DNA of 64,000 bases, taken from positions 2,170,001 through 2,234,000 of the forward strand of contig NZ_CP097384.1 in the NCBI RefSeq assembly GCF_024584705.1. The letters run 5' to 3'. Source of the stretch: Blastopirellula sp. J2-11 (lineage in GTDB: Bacteria > Planctomycetota > Planctomycetia > Pirellulales > Pirellulaceae). Below are positions 51,752-63,354 of the stretch, piece after piece. The stretch's first letter is position 1, and each line of letters opens with the position of its first letter. Under the pieces are notes generated by a model. The model searched no databases, was not told where the DNA came from, and saw only the letters and a program-made list of their open reading frames with translations. A program made the translations under genes and the position numbers.

Positions 51752-53059
51752 TCATGATCTCAGAATATCATCCAGCTCTTCCTGGCGATAATCTTCGCCA
51801 GTGATCAGTCGGGCCGAGTGATTGAATGTGGAGTAAGCCCAGCTCCATTGCATCAGCACCAGCAAGCGGTTCTCGAACTGGATCAATTGCATCAAGTGAA
51901 CGACCAGCCAAAGGACCCAAGCGACGAAGCCGGTGAATTTCCATTTGCCAAGGACGGCGACGGCTTTCGATCGGCCGATGGTCGCCAGGCTGCCGGGATC
52001 GCTGTAGTGGAACGGTTGGGACGGCTTTTGCTGAATGCGATCGACGATGGTTTTCGCGGCGTATTTGCCTTGCTGCATCGCGACGGGGGCGACGCCGGGA
52101 AGCGGGTGTTCACCCTGATGCGGAAAGCAAGCCATGTCGCCGATAACAAAGATCTCGGGATAACCGGCCAGCGTGCAGTCTGGTTCAACTATCACGCGAC
52201 CGCCGCGATCCGTCTTCGCGCCGGTGCGTTCGGCCAGCTTGCGTCCCAAGGGGGAAGCCTGAACGCCGGCCGCCCAGATAATGGTTTTGGCGCGGATGGT
52301 CGTCTCTTGATCTTCGTGAGTCACGACGACCGAGCCTTCTTCGACCAGTTTGACCTTGTGGTGGTTGTTTACCTCGACGCCGAGCTTGGTGAGCGACATC
52401 CGCGCATTTTCAGAAAGCTCTGGCGGAAAGGGAGAGAGGACGCGCTCACCGGCGTCGACCAAGATGATGCGCGCATCAGAGGGCGTAATATTTCGAAAGT
52501 CATTCTTCATGGTTTGCCGCGAAATTTCGGCCAACGCGCCGGCAAGTTCGACGCCGGTTGGACCGCCGCCGACAATCACGAACGTCATAAGTTCGGCTTG
52601 CTCAGTCTTGTCGGTCGCACGCTCCGCTTGTTCGAAGGCGGAGAGGATTTTGCGGCGGATCTCGGTCGCATCTTCAATCGATTTCAAACCTGGCGCCGTC
52701 TTCGCCCATTCGCAGTTGCCGAAGTAGCCGGTTTCGGCGCCGGCGGCCACAATCAGCGAATCATATTCAACTTCGCCGTCATGCAAAATTACTTTGCGGT
52801 TGACAGGGTCAAAGTCGGCGACATCGGCCATGACGACTTCGGTATTGCGCTGACGAACCAAGATGCGTCGCAGCGGAGTCGCAATATTCGCGGGAGAGAG
52901 ACCGCCGGTCGCAACTTGATAAAGCAGCGGCTGAAACAAGTGGAAGTTGCGCCGATCCACCAGTTTTACGTGAACAGGGGATGACTTTAAACTGCGCGCA
53001 GCAAAGAGGCCGCCGAAGCCGCCACCGATAATCACAACTCGATGCGTATCGCCCTTCAT
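51752..53059 (-). CDS. ndh: Type II NADH:quinone oxidoreductase
   Basis: The 435-residue product from ATG 53057-53059 (GGGAG seven bases upstream) has an FAD loop (VVIIGGGFGGLFAARSLK) and the second Rossmann loop for NADH (FVIVGGGPTGVELAGALAEI). It also has EIFVIGDMACFP (FAD contact) and VAPVAMQQGKYAA, the quinone-site region of NDH-2. A C-terminal helix (VAWVLWLVVHLMQLIQF) fits membrane attachment. It passes electrons from NADH to quinone without pumping. An in-frame ATG 33 bases upstream is possible. Confidence 0.95.
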   Translation of the reverse strand: MKGDTHRVVIIGGGFGGLFAARSLKSSPVHVKLVDRRNFHLFQPLLYQVATGGLSPANIATPLRRILVRQRNTEVVMADVADFDPVNRKVILHDGEVEYDSLIVAAGAETGYFGNCEWAKTAPGLKSIEDATEIRRKILSAFEQAERATDKTEQAELMTFVIVGGGPTGVELAGALAEISRQTMKNDFRNITPSDARIILVDAGERVLSPFPPELSENARMSLTKLGVEVNNHHKVKLVEEGSVVVTHEDQETTIRAKTIIWAAGVQASPLGRKLAERTGAKTDRGGRVIVEPDCTLAGYPEIFVIGDMACFPHQGEHPLPGVAPVAMQQGKYAAKTIVDRIQQKPSQPFHYSDPGSLATIGRSKAVAVLGKWKFTGFVAWVLWLVVHLMQLIQFENRLLVLMQWSWAYSTFNHSARLITGEDYRQEELDDILRS

Positions 53060-53201
53060 GGAGGTACTCCCAGGTGAATTCGGGGCTTTCATTGTCGCTA
53101 TTTCTAGAATTCCTTGAAGCAGGGTGCAAATTGCGGATAATCAAATTCATGCGCGGATGGCATTTTTGATTCCCCCCACAGCCTCGAACAAGGATCTCGA
53201 C

Positions 53202-54302
53202 ATGCGGAAAACGCTTGGAGCCATTGTGCTCAGCTTCATGATGGTAGCTGGTTTACACGCGGCCGACTCGGAAATGTACGGTCTGAAAAAAGGAACGCCC
53301 GAAATAAAATCGGCCGGTCCGCTCGCGTTCGCCCCCGACGGCGTGCTGTTGGTAGGCGATCCGAAGTCAGCCGCCGTTTTCGCCATCGCTACGGGCGAGA
53401 AGCCTGGCGCACCCGATAAAGCAACGTTTGAGATCACCTCGCTACGCGAAAAGTTGGCGAAGGCGATCGGCGGAAGTCCGGCTAAGCTGAATATTACGGA
53501 TCTGACGGTTAACCCAGAAACTGGCTCGCTTTATCTATCGGTCACCTCCGGCGACAAGCCGGCGCTGGTGAAGATTGACGCCGAGCAAAACGTTACGCCT
53601 TTGAAATTGAAGGATGTCGCGTTCGCCGAAGTGAAGTTATCGGACGCCCCGGCCGACGAGATAAGCGGCGAAGGTCGTCGTCGTCGCAACCTGCGTAACG
53701 AGTCGATTACCGATCTCGCCTATGCCGACGGTCAGGTAATCGTTACCGGTCTGGCCGCAGGCGAAGGCGCTTCGGCGGTTCGCAGCGTTCCCTTCCCCTT
53801 CACCACCGGCGATCAACTGTCGCGCATCGAGATCTTTCACGCCGCGCATGGCCGTGACGAAGATTACGCCGCGATTCGGACGTTCGTGCCGTTTAACATC
53901 GGCGGCGAACCTCATGTGTTGGCAGGCTTCACCTGCACGCCGCTGGTGAAGTTTCCGGTCAAGCAACTGCAGAGCCAGGAAAAGGTAAAAGGAACGACCG
54001 TCGCCGAACTGGGAAACCGCAACCAGCCGATCGACATGATCGTCTACGAAAAAGGGGGCAAAACCTACTTGCTCTCGGCCAATACGGCGCGCGGCGTGAT
54101 GAAGATCAGCACCGAAGATCTGGAACGCGAAGAAGGTTTGACCGAACCGGTCAAAGGGGGCGGAACCGCCGGGCAATCGTTTGAATCGATCGCCGACTGG
54201 GAAGGCGTGGTTCAATTGGCCAAGTTGAATGACGCGAACGCCGTCGTCGTCATGCAAGGTGCTGACAATGGTTGGACGTTGAAGTCGATCGCGCTGCCGT
54301 AG
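53202..54302 (+). CDS. Secreted propeller-like protein of unknown function
   Basis: The 366-residue product (ATG 53202, AAGGA eight bases upstream) has a signal peptide (TLGAIVLSFMMVAGLHAADS). It then shows repeating strand motifs: LAFAPDGVLLVGDPKSAAVFAI, LTVNPETGSLYLSVTSG, DLAYADGQVIVTGLA and DMIVYEKGGKTYLLSANTARGVMKI. These suit an NHL/WD-like beta-propeller. Spaced acidic segments may bind metal. It is divergent from ndh across a short spacer, and its terminator follows. No substrate is evident. Confidence 0.65.
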   Translation: MRKTLGAIVLSFMMVAGLHAADSEMYGLKKGTPEIKSAGPLAFAPDGVLLVGDPKSAAVFAIATGEKPGAPDKATFEITSLREKLAKAIGGSPAKLNITDLTVNPETGSLYLSVTSGDKPALVKIDAEQNVTPLKLKDVAFAEVKLSDAPADEISGEGRRRRNLRNESITDLAYADGQVIVTGLAAGEGASAVRSVPFPFTTGDQLSRIEIFHAAHGRDEDYAAIRTFVPFNIGGEPHVLAGFTCTPLVKFPVKQLQSQEKVKGTTVAELGNRNQPIDMIVYEKGGKTYLLSANTARGVMKISTEDLEREEGLTEPVKGGGTAGQSFESIADWEGVVQLAKLNDANAVVVMQGADNGWTLKSIALP

Positions 54303-54332
54303 GCGGATTGCCGAAGTATTGAATCTTAGAGA

Positions 54333-54365
54333 CGTGCCGTCCTGACCAGGACGGCACGTTTTTTT
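54333..54365 (+). terminator. Rho-independent terminator
   Basis: CGTGCCGTCCTG (54333-54344) pairs perfectly with CAGGACGGCACG (54347-54358), followed by seven T. It ends the secreted-protein gene. Confidence 0.95.
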
Positions 54366-54374
54366 GGGCGCCGC

Positions 54375-55451
54375 TTAATCATTTTTGACGATGAGTCGCC
54401 TTTTCATTTCCTTGGCAGCTTCGCGCGGATCGTTCACCCCCGCAATCGCCCCACTCACCGCAACTCGCGAGATCCCGGCTTCAACCACTTGTCCCACATT
54501 TTCGAGCGTGATCCCTCCGATCGCGAACGCTGGCAACCGGATCTCGCCGGCAACCTGACGAACCAGATCAAGACCTGGAAACTGGTCGAACGACTTGGTC
54601 TGCGACGGAAACGTCGGGCCAACTCCGATGTAGTCTGCGCCATCCAGAACCGCGAGGCGGGCCTGATCGATGCTGTGGGTCGAGACGCCGATCAGCTTGC
54701 CGACGCCGAGAATCGCACGGGCCTCCTTCACTGAGAGTTCCTCTTGCCCGACATGGACGCCGTCGGCATCAGCCAATGCGGCGATGTCGCAGCGGTCGTT
54801 CACGATGGCGAAGGTGGACGTCGCGGCCGTGATTTCACGCAACTGTCGTGCTCGCGCCAGTAAAGTTCGATCGTCGAGCGTCTTATCGCGCAACTGCACG
54901 ATATCGACTCCGCCGGCGATCAAATCAGCGACTATTTGGGAAAAATTTTCCGCATTTTGGCAGCCGTCGATCAAAGCATAGAGTCGAGCGCTCGCCAGCC
55001 GTTCGCGATTTTCCTGCGTCATGGTGATCCCCTTTTCGAGCGTGTAACTGCGATATCGCAACTGCTCGAAATGGGCGGAGACCTTCGGTTGGACCAGCTT
55101 GCTGAACTCTTCCAGCGTCCGGAGCGACTGTTGGGCCCGTTTGAGATTTGATGTGGCAGTTTGGGCAAGATGGGTTCGGGCTTGTTCGCCGCTGGTGGTG
55201 ACGGTCACGCCGACATCGGCTTGCGTATCTCTTGCGCTGTGCAGAGTTTCGGACGAAAACTGTTGCAACGCCGCCGCCAGATCATGCCGGATGTTTTTGA
55301 CGATCGTGGTCAAGTGACGATCATCCAAGCCAAAGCGGACGAAATCTTCGACAACCCGCAGTCCTTCGGCCGCGCGATTGGCGGCGGCGTCGATCGCTCG
55401 CCAGGCGGCGATGGTCGATTGTGCGTTGACTGGTTGTTGTTCGTCTGGCAT
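54375..55451 (-). CDS. thiE: ThiD2-ThiE fusion: HMP-phosphate kinase plus thiamine-phosphate synthase
   Basis: The 358-residue protein has two parts. Residues about 12-145 match the helical ThiD2 domain (RAIDAAANRAAEGLRVVEDFVRFGLDD), reported as a monofunctional HMP-P kinase and often fused to ThiE. Residues about 150-350 are ThiE: LYALIDG, QLRDKTLDDRTLL, IVNDRCDIA, GVHVGQEEL, YIGVGPTFPSQTK and AFAIGGITLENV. Together they could make HMP-PP and join it to thiazole phosphate, giving thiamine phosphate. It ends convergent with the secreted-protein terminator. Confidence 0.9.
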   Translation of the reverse strand: MPDEQQPVNAQSTIAAWRAIDAAANRAAEGLRVVEDFVRFGLDDRHLTTIVKNIRHDLAAALQQFSSETLHSARDTQADVGVTVTTSGEQARTHLAQTATSNLKRAQQSLRTLEEFSKLVQPKVSAHFEQLRYRSYTLEKGITMTQENRERLASARLYALIDGCQNAENFSQIVADLIAGGVDIVQLRDKTLDDRTLLARARQLREITAATSTFAIVNDRCDIAALADADGVHVGQEELSVKEARAILGVGKLIGVSTHSIDQARLAVLDGADYIGVGPTFPSQTKSFDQFPGLDLVRQVAGEIRLPAFAIGGITLENVGQVVEAGISRVAVSGAIAGVNDPREAAKEMKRRLIVKND

Positions 55452-55752
55452 CGGTTTTTCCTGGGGTATTAGCTATCACGATTGTAGAGACTCTTGGCAA
55501 TCGCATCAGCAGGGTTAGTTTTTCACGTAACCAGCGCCAGAGTCACGGGTTGCTGAGACGCTAAGCCCACAGTTGCCTAGAAGCATTCGTCACATCGTCA
55601 TTGCAAGCGATACCGATGTGACTCGCCCAGAGTGCGTAAGTTCATGGCATTTCTTTAGTTGCCTTGCTTGCGCTTTATTTGCGAGTTAGAATTCCTCGGC
55701 GATTCCAACCGATCACTCCCTTCGGAGATTGATCGCTTCTGGAGAGGTAGGG

Positions 55753-56373
55753 ATGCTAAATTCGCCATGGATATATTGCCTGTGGCCAGGACTTACGGAA
55801 ACGTGGGTATATGGTCGCTGGCAAGGGCTCGTGTGGGCCGGCGGTTTCGCGCTGTTATTAAATACAGCGTTGATTCTGCACGGCGTTTGGCCAGAGCTCG
55901 TGGGCGAAACGATACATCACAGCATTTGGTACGTAGTCACCGCAGTATGGGCGACTTCAACCGGATGGAGTATCTATCGTGTCGCTCGCGGCGGTTTTCA
56001 ACCGCTCGACGAGTCGGTCGAGGCCTTGTTTCATGCGGCCCAAAACGAATACTTACAAGGACAATGGCACCAGGCCGAAGCAACTTTGCTTCGTTTGCTC
56101 GCGCGGGATGCACGCGATGCGGAAGCGCGTCTGATGCTGGCGACCTTGTATCGGCACACGCAGCAATATGACGCGGCGCTCGAAGCGATCGCCAAGTTAA
56201 TCAAGCTGGATGCGGCCGGACGCTGGTGGGCGGAGATTCAGAGAGAACGACGCTTGCTGGCCGATCGAATGGGTGACAGCGACGAACCCAATGAATCGCC
56301 GCAAGCATCCAAACCAGAAGCAGCAGTGGAAAGTGAGCACAGCGAAGCGGCGCCGTCTACCGAGGCGGCATAG
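55753..56373 (+). CDS. Membrane-anchored TPR protein
   Basis: The 206-residue product from ATG 55753 follows GGAGAGGTAGGG. It has two helices near the N-terminus (GLVWAGGFALLLNTALILHG, IHHSIWYVVTAVWATSTGW), then TPR-like pairs (YLQGQWHQAEATLLRLLARDARDAEARLMLATLYRHTQQYDAALEAIAKL) and an acidic, Pro/Glu-rich tail. It lies 72 bases upstream of clpC on the same strand. It may be a membrane adaptor, but there is no evidence linking it to ClpC beyond position. Confidence 0.75.
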   Translation: MLNSPWIYCLWPGLTETWVYGRWQGLVWAGGFALLLNTALILHGVWPELVGETIHHSIWYVVTAVWATSTGWSIYRVARGGFQPLDESVEALFHAAQNEYLQGQWHQAEATLLRLLARDARDAEARLMLATLYRHTQQYDAALEAIAKLIKLDAAGRWWAEIQRERRLLADRMGDSDEPNESPQASKPEAAVESEHSEAAPSTEAA

Positions 56374-56445
56374 TCCAATTTGCCCCGTGCGATAGAATAC
56401 AGAGAAGCAGACTACCCGCTATTACTCATCGCGAGGTTGAACTCC

Positions 56446-58995
<2,550 letters not shown>

Positions 58996-59022
58996 CCACT
59001 GCTTCGTAATGACGAGAATTAG

Positions 59023-59054
59023 AAAGCCCGGCCAATTTGGCCGGGCTTTTTTTA
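59023..59054 (+). terminator. Rho-independent terminator of clpC
   Basis: AAAGCCCGGCCA (59023-59034) pairs with TGGCCGGGCTTT (59038-59049), loop ATT, followed by a T-run. It lies about 30 bases after the clpC stop. Confidence 0.95.
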
Positions 59055-59203
59055 TTGGATCATGGGAAAGGAGACTTGCCCAATAATGTTCGCACAAGAT
59101 ATGTAGGGGCGCCGTTGCCATGTCTTCGTGGAAACGGCGCCCGCTAGATCGAAGAAACGCCGGCGATGATCGCGGCCGAATTGAAGTGACGCCGGCTTCT
59201 CGG

Positions 59204-60055
59204 TCACCGACCTTGGTTTTCTTGCGCCGTCTGGCTCGCTGTTAGATAGTTGGTCAGCTTCGTCAGATTGTCGGTATGGATCACGTCCACGCCGCAATCA
59301 TCCAGTACTTTCCACATCGCGATCGTAGCAGGCGTTCCCCAAAAGCGAATTTGGCGACCCTCTTGATGCGCCTGACGAACCAATCGCTGCAATTTTTCTC
59401 TTTCGGCCGCGGGGATCTTCCCCTTCCCTTTCCAGGAAAAATGCGACCTCCAGTCGCCGCTGATCAGCGGCATCAAGTGGGGCGGCGCTGCGCTGCCCAA
59501 ATCATGTAGCCGGCCATCGATGCCGACAAAACGCAAGGTTTCTTGGGCGATCGTGTGATGCGGACGACTGCCGGAGGCGACGACCTGGATCGCACGCGTT
59601 TCGACTTTGCCGTCGCGGACCTGCGTCAAAATATCAGCATATTGGCCCAGCGTTTTGGCAAGCGCTGCGTAAACTTTTTCGCCATCCCCGTGGATATCGA
59701 TCAACAGGCGAAACGGCGGAGAGCCTGGGTGAACCCGACCGTGACCCTCTCGCACCCGTTTTCGCAGCGGATCAAGATAAAGCGTCTCTAGCGTTCGGCG
59801 CGGATTTAGTTCGTGATACCAGTGGGCGACGAGCAACTGATCCCCAATCAGGTAAACGTCCGCTTCAACGCTGTTGAAGCCATGGTCGAGTGCGTCGAAG
59901 AGCGGGCGCTGGTGATGAAAGTCGTTGTGCGCGTGCGCACGCAGCAACACCAAAGGCGCCTCTTCCGCGCGAGCATCAACGGCGAGCAATATTCCGACAA
60001 CCGCGAGTGGAAGCGTAACAACCAGACGAAGCAGGCTCAAAGGATCGATCCGCAA
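59204..60055 (-). CDS. GDPD/PI-PLC-like phosphodiesterase, exported
   Basis: The reading frame opens at 60187, but a start near 60055 (TTG, before a signal-like LLRLVVTLPLAVVGILLAVDARAEE) avoids overlap with the upstream gene. RAHAHNDFHHQRPLFDALDHG and SVEADVYLIGDQLLVAHW match the conserved His and Glu-x-Asp centre of glycerophosphodiester phosphodiesterase-like proteins; IDIHGDGEKVYAAL and VIHTDNLTKL fit the barrel end. It is probably a metal-dependent phosphodiesterase at the envelope. The start is uncertain. Confidence 0.7.
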   Translation of the reverse strand: MRIDPLSLLRLVVTLPLAVVGILLAVDARAEEAPLVLLRAHAHNDFHHQRPLFDALDHGFNSVEADVYLIGDQLLVAHWYHELNPRRTLETLYLDPLRKRVREGHGRVHPGSPPFRLLIDIHGDGEKVYAALAKTLGQYADILTQVRDGKVETRAIQVVASGSRPHHTIAQETLRFVGIDGRLHDLGSAAPPHLMPLISGDWRSHFSWKGKGKIPAAEREKLQRLVRQAHQEGRQIRFWGTPATIAMWKVLDDCGVDVIHTDNLTKLTNYLTASQTAQENQGR

Positions 60056-60120
60056 GTAAGAAGGGAATCCGACGCGAGACGATTGCGCCCATTGTAATCG
60101 GCGTCCCCTCCTGCCGATGG

Positions 60121-60849
60121 TTATCTTCCCAGAAATTCCCGCTGGAACGCCATCAGCAACCCCTCGGTCTCTGGCGCCGCGACGCAAGTTGCTTCAAACT
60201 CCTCATACGGTACGCCAGCGATTTTTTCGCAGTACTCGGGATAGGCGCGTACTCGTTCCAGCAGCGTATCGACCGTCAGTTCGGGGTGAAATTGCGTGCA
60301 GTAGATCGGTTTGCCGGTGACGCGAAACGCTTGTTGCGGGACACTTTCGCTCGAAGCAAGCAATTCGACGCCAGAGGGCAGCTGGATTACGCGATCTTCA
60401 TGACCCATGTACGCCTGAAATCGCTGGCCCAGTGCGGAGAAGATGGGATCGTTCCGGCCTGCTTCCGTCAGAAAGAGTTCATGCGTGCCGAGTTCGGCAT
60501 GTTCCAGATCATGAATCACCCGGCCGCCGAGCGCTCTGGATAACGCCTGAAATCCCCAGCAGGAGCCGAACAGGGGAATATCGATCTCGACGATCCGGCG
60601 CAGCCCGGCGAGCGCCAGTTCCAGCCAATCGGCATCCTCTGCGACCGAGTAGTGCCCGCTGCCGCCGATCATCACCATATCGATCTCGGCCAGCTGCCGT
60701 TCGCTGGGCGCGCCGGCAAGCAGATCGAATGGTTCGATCTGCGTTGGCTCGCACTGCAGCGCGTGCGCAAAACAGGCGATCTCTTGACTGCGAATCGGAT
60801 CATCGGCGTTTCGGATCTGCACTAGCAGATAGCTTAGGCGTTTTGGCAT
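60121..60849 (-). CDS. Class I glutamine amidotransferase
   Basis: The 242-residue protein has the nucleophile Cys in LFGSCWGFQALSRALGG and the His-x-Glu dyad in YCTQFHPELTVD, the catalytic triad of class I glutaminases (GMP synthase-like). It lacks an ATP-pyrophosphatase domain. It could supply ammonia to another enzyme or hydrolyse a gamma-glutamyl bond. It stands 9 bases after ubiA and may be part of the quinone-gene operon. No specific substrate is indicated. Confidence 0.85.
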   Translation of the reverse strand: MPKRLSYLLVQIRNADDPIRSQEIACFAHALQCEPTQIEPFDLLAGAPSERQLAEIDMVMIGGSGHYSVAEDADWLELALAGLRRIVEIDIPLFGSCWGFQALSRALGGRVIHDLEHAELGTHELFLTEAGRNDPIFSALGQRFQAYMGHEDRVIQLPSGVELLASSESVPQQAFRVTGKPIYCTQFHPELTVDTLLERVRAYPEYCEKIAGVPYEEFEATCVAAPETEGLLMAFQREFLGR

Positions 60850-60858
60850 GCCGCTATT

Positions 60859-61767
60859 CTACCAAAGCAGCAGATCGATCGTCGTCACCACAAATAGGCC
60901 GACGCCGACAATTGTGTTCACATGAAAGAAGGCGAGATTGACCCGCGACAAATCGTCAGGGCGGACGAGCGCATGTTCGTAAATCAACAAGCTCGCGACC
61001 GCTGCGACTCCCAGCCAATAGATCAGCCCCAGCATTGGATAGACGACCGGCAACAGCGCCAGCGCTCCGATCATCAACGCATGGCAAGCGGCTGCGATCC
61101 GCAATGCGCCAGCAACGCCAAAGGTCGACGGAACGCTATGCAGCTTGGCGTCACGATCAAATTGGGCGTCCTGACAAGCATAGATAATGTCGAACCCAGC
61201 GACCCACAGCAACACTGCGGCGCCAAGGGTGACTGCCGGCAACAGATCCAGCGGATCGGCCAAGATCGCCGCTCCGCGAATCGCAATCCACGCGGCGATC
61301 GGCGCCAACATCAATGACGCGCCCAACCAAAAGTGAGCCAGCGCGGTCCAGCGTTTCGTATAGCTGTACCCGAACAAGAAGAGCAGTACCGGTACCGACA
61401 ATACCAGCGGCAGCCAATTGGGCCAAAAGAGCAGCGTTGACGCGACAAAGCCGATCGAACAGGCGACCGTAAACAACGTCACTTCGCTAACGGACAATAT
61501 TCCGGCAGGGATATGCCGCGTTTGCGTGCGAGGATTCTCCGCGTCAATCTTGCGATCGGCTAGTCGGTTGAGAGCCATCGCTGCGCTGCGAGCAAAGACC
61601 ATGCACAGCACGATCCCCAGCAGTTCGCGCCACGAGAAGCGAATGTCGACTCCTGCTGGGGCCGGAGCGTTCCAGGCCATCACCGCCGCTAATAAGGCGA
61701 ACGGCATCGCAAAGACGGTGTGGCTGAAGCGGATCATCGCCAGGATGTCGCTAATTCGCTGAATCAT
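60859..61767 (-). CDS. ubiA: UbiA-family polyprenyltransferase (menaquinone/MqnP-like)
   Basis: The 302-residue integral protein has about nine membrane helices and both Asp-rich sites: NRLADRKIDAENPRT (N-x3-D-x2-D) and DIIYACQDAQFDRDAKLHSVPS. These bind the prenyl-diphosphate magnesium. Its gene overlaps ubiX by 17 bases. With UbiX and UbiE, and since many planctomycetes use the futalosine route, it is probably MqnP-like, attaching the isoprenoid tail. The aromatic acceptor is not proven. Confidence 0.88.
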   Translation of the reverse strand: MIQRISDILAMIRFSHTVFAMPFALLAAVMAWNAPAPAGVDIRFSWRELLGIVLCMVFARSAAMALNRLADRKIDAENPRTQTRHIPAGILSVSEVTLFTVACSIGFVASTLLFWPNWLPLVLSVPVLLFLFGYSYTKRWTALAHFWLGASLMLAPIAAWIAIRGAAILADPLDLLPAVTLGAAVLLWVAGFDIIYACQDAQFDRDAKLHSVPSTFGVAGALRIAAACHALMIGALALLPVVYPMLGLIYWLGVAAVASLLIYEHALVRPDDLSRVNLAFFHVNTIVGVGLFVVTTIDLLLW

Positions 61768-62419
61768 CGCTCCCCCATCGTCGCATCATTGCGTGCGGTA
61801 TATCCAGCTGATCCAAGATTCGCGCCACGATGAAATCGATCAAATCGTCGAGCGATTCGACGCCGTGATACCAGCCCGGCATCGCCGGCAAGACGACGGC
61901 GCCAGCTTCGGCGGCCTTGCGCAGGTTGTCGAGGTAGATCAGCGACAACGGCGTCTCACGCGGGACCAGGATCAAGCGACGGCGTTCTTTTAAATGGACA
62001 TCGGCGGCGCGTTGGATCAAGTTATCGCTGGCTCCGTGAACGACGCCGCTGAGCGTTCCGCCGGAACATGGACAGATCACCATGCCGTGCGATTTGGCCG
62101 ATCCGCTGGCGATCGGCGCCAGAAAATTGCTGTAGTGGTAATAACGGAGTTCGCCGCGGCGCTGCGGTCGATTTTTCTCCATCGTGGCGGCCAATCGTCG
62201 GTCGTTGGCCGCTGGGCTGTCATCCACGATCGAGCGAGCGTCGAACTTCTTCAAGTCGAGTTCGACATTCAACTCTTGCAGCCAGACGGCGCGTCCCGAG
62301 ACGCTGATCGACAGATCCACGTCATAGCCGGCATGAATCAGCACGTTCAGCAAGCGCCGAGCGTAGACCGCGCCGCTGGCGCCGGTGATCCCCAGCACGA
62401 TCGGAGAGACGTAGCTCAT
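61751..62419 (-). CDS. ubiX: UbiX-type flavin prenyltransferase
   Basis: The 222-residue protein starts with the FMN-binding GITGASGAVYARRLL and continues with VICPCSGGTLSGVVHGASDNLIQRAADVHLKERRRLILVPRETPLS, the UbiX signature. It makes prenylated FMN, the cofactor of UbiD-type decarboxylases. It overlaps ubiE by ATGA and ubiA by 17 bases. No ubiD is seen in the window. Confidence 0.95.
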   Translation of the reverse strand: MSYVSPIVLGITGASGAVYARRLLNVLIHAGYDVDLSISVSGRAVWLQELNVELDLKKFDARSIVDDSPAANDRRLAATMEKNRPQRRGELRYYHYSNFLAPIASGSAKSHGMVICPCSGGTLSGVVHGASDNLIQRAADVHLKERRRLILVPRETPLSLIYLDNLRKAAEAGAVVLPAMPGWYHGVESLDDLIDFIVARILDQLDIPHAMMRRWGSDDSAN

Positions 62420-63126
62420 TTGGTCCCCACGTAGAGCGTGGCGATGCCAAACGTCAGCGACTTGTAGAAGACGTCCTGAAGTCCGGCGGCCCGCATTCGC
62501 TCGGCCAGCGCTTCGCCATACGGAAACTCGCCGACGCTATCAGGCAAATACTTGTAAGCGTCTTCGCGATTCTTGGCGAACAGTCGCCCCAGCATCGGCA
62601 GGATGTTGCGGAAGTACCATAGGTAAAACGCTTTAAACGGTTGCCAGGTCGGAATCGAAAACTCGAGCACGGCGATCTTGCCGCCTGGTCGACAGACGCG
62701 CGTCATTTCGCTTAGCCCCAGATCGGTATTGGTCACATTGCGCAGACCAAATGCGACCGAGACAATTTGAAACGTGTCGTCCTTAAACGGCAGCGCTTGC
62801 GTATCCGCTTCCTGAAAACGAATCATGTCGCCGATTTTGGCGCGGTTTTTTTTCTCTTCCCCCACTTCTAGCATTTCTGGGCAGAAGTCGGTCGCATCGA
62901 CCCGCACTTTTCCCTTCGCCGCGCGGTAGTAGGCCAGCGCCAAATCGCCGGTGCCGGTGCAGACGTCCAAGATCGGAGCGTCGCCCGTTGGAGGGACGAT
63001 TTTCACGGTTCGCCAGCGCCAATAGCGGTCGACATTCATCGACAGAAGGTGATTCATCCGGTCGTATTTTCCGGCAATTTCGGCGAACATTCGCCGGACG
63101 CGCGTTTCCGATTTGTCGACGACCAT
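62416..63126 (-). CDS. ubiE: Demethylmenaquinone methyltransferase UbiE/MenG
   Basis: The 236-residue enzyme from ATG 63124-63126 (or GTG 63171) has VRRMFAEIAGKYDRMNHLLSMNVDRYWR and the S-adenosylmethionine loop LDVCTGTGDLALAY. Family motifs VSVAFGLRNVTNTDLGLSEMTRVCRPGGKIAVLEFS and PMLGRLFAKNREDAYKYLPDSV follow. It methylates the demethylmenaquinone ring, the last step. It is the first gene of the overlapping ubiE-ubiX-ubiA group. Confidence 0.95.
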   Translation of the reverse strand: MVVDKSETRVRRMFAEIAGKYDRMNHLLSMNVDRYWRWRTVKIVPPTGDAPILDVCTGTGDLALAYYRAAKGKVRVDATDFCPEMLEVGEEKKNRAKIGDMIRFQEADTQALPFKDDTFQIVSVAFGLRNVTNTDLGLSEMTRVCRPGGKIAVLEFSIPTWQPFKAFYLWYFRNILPMLGRLFAKNREDAYKYLPDSVGEFPYGEALAERMRAAGLQDVFYKSLTFGIATLYVGTK

Positions 63127-63354
63127 GCGTAGCGTTTTCCCAGTGCGGGCGAATCGAAGCGGTGAAACCACCTAATTTACCGCAAGCCGATCGTTTCCGT
63201 AACACGGCGCCCGTTTTCCCCGACTTGTGTAGGAGCGACCGGAGCTGCGCAGAGACAAAAACGCGATCAACTTCACGATTTTAAACAAAGTTGTCGCATT
63301 CCTTCGTGTGCTCTAACGCATTATCATGGCGACCATCTTATCAAGAGGAATCTC

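Noticed and set aside
51818-52984. Open frame of 388 codons opposite ndh
   Set aside because: Antisense shadow of the confident NDH-2 gene with no domain.
55536-55590. TPP riboswitch near thiE (a CTGAGA motif)
   Set aside because: It lies on the strand opposite thiE and lacks the second conserved segment (ACCTGATC-like). Probably chance.
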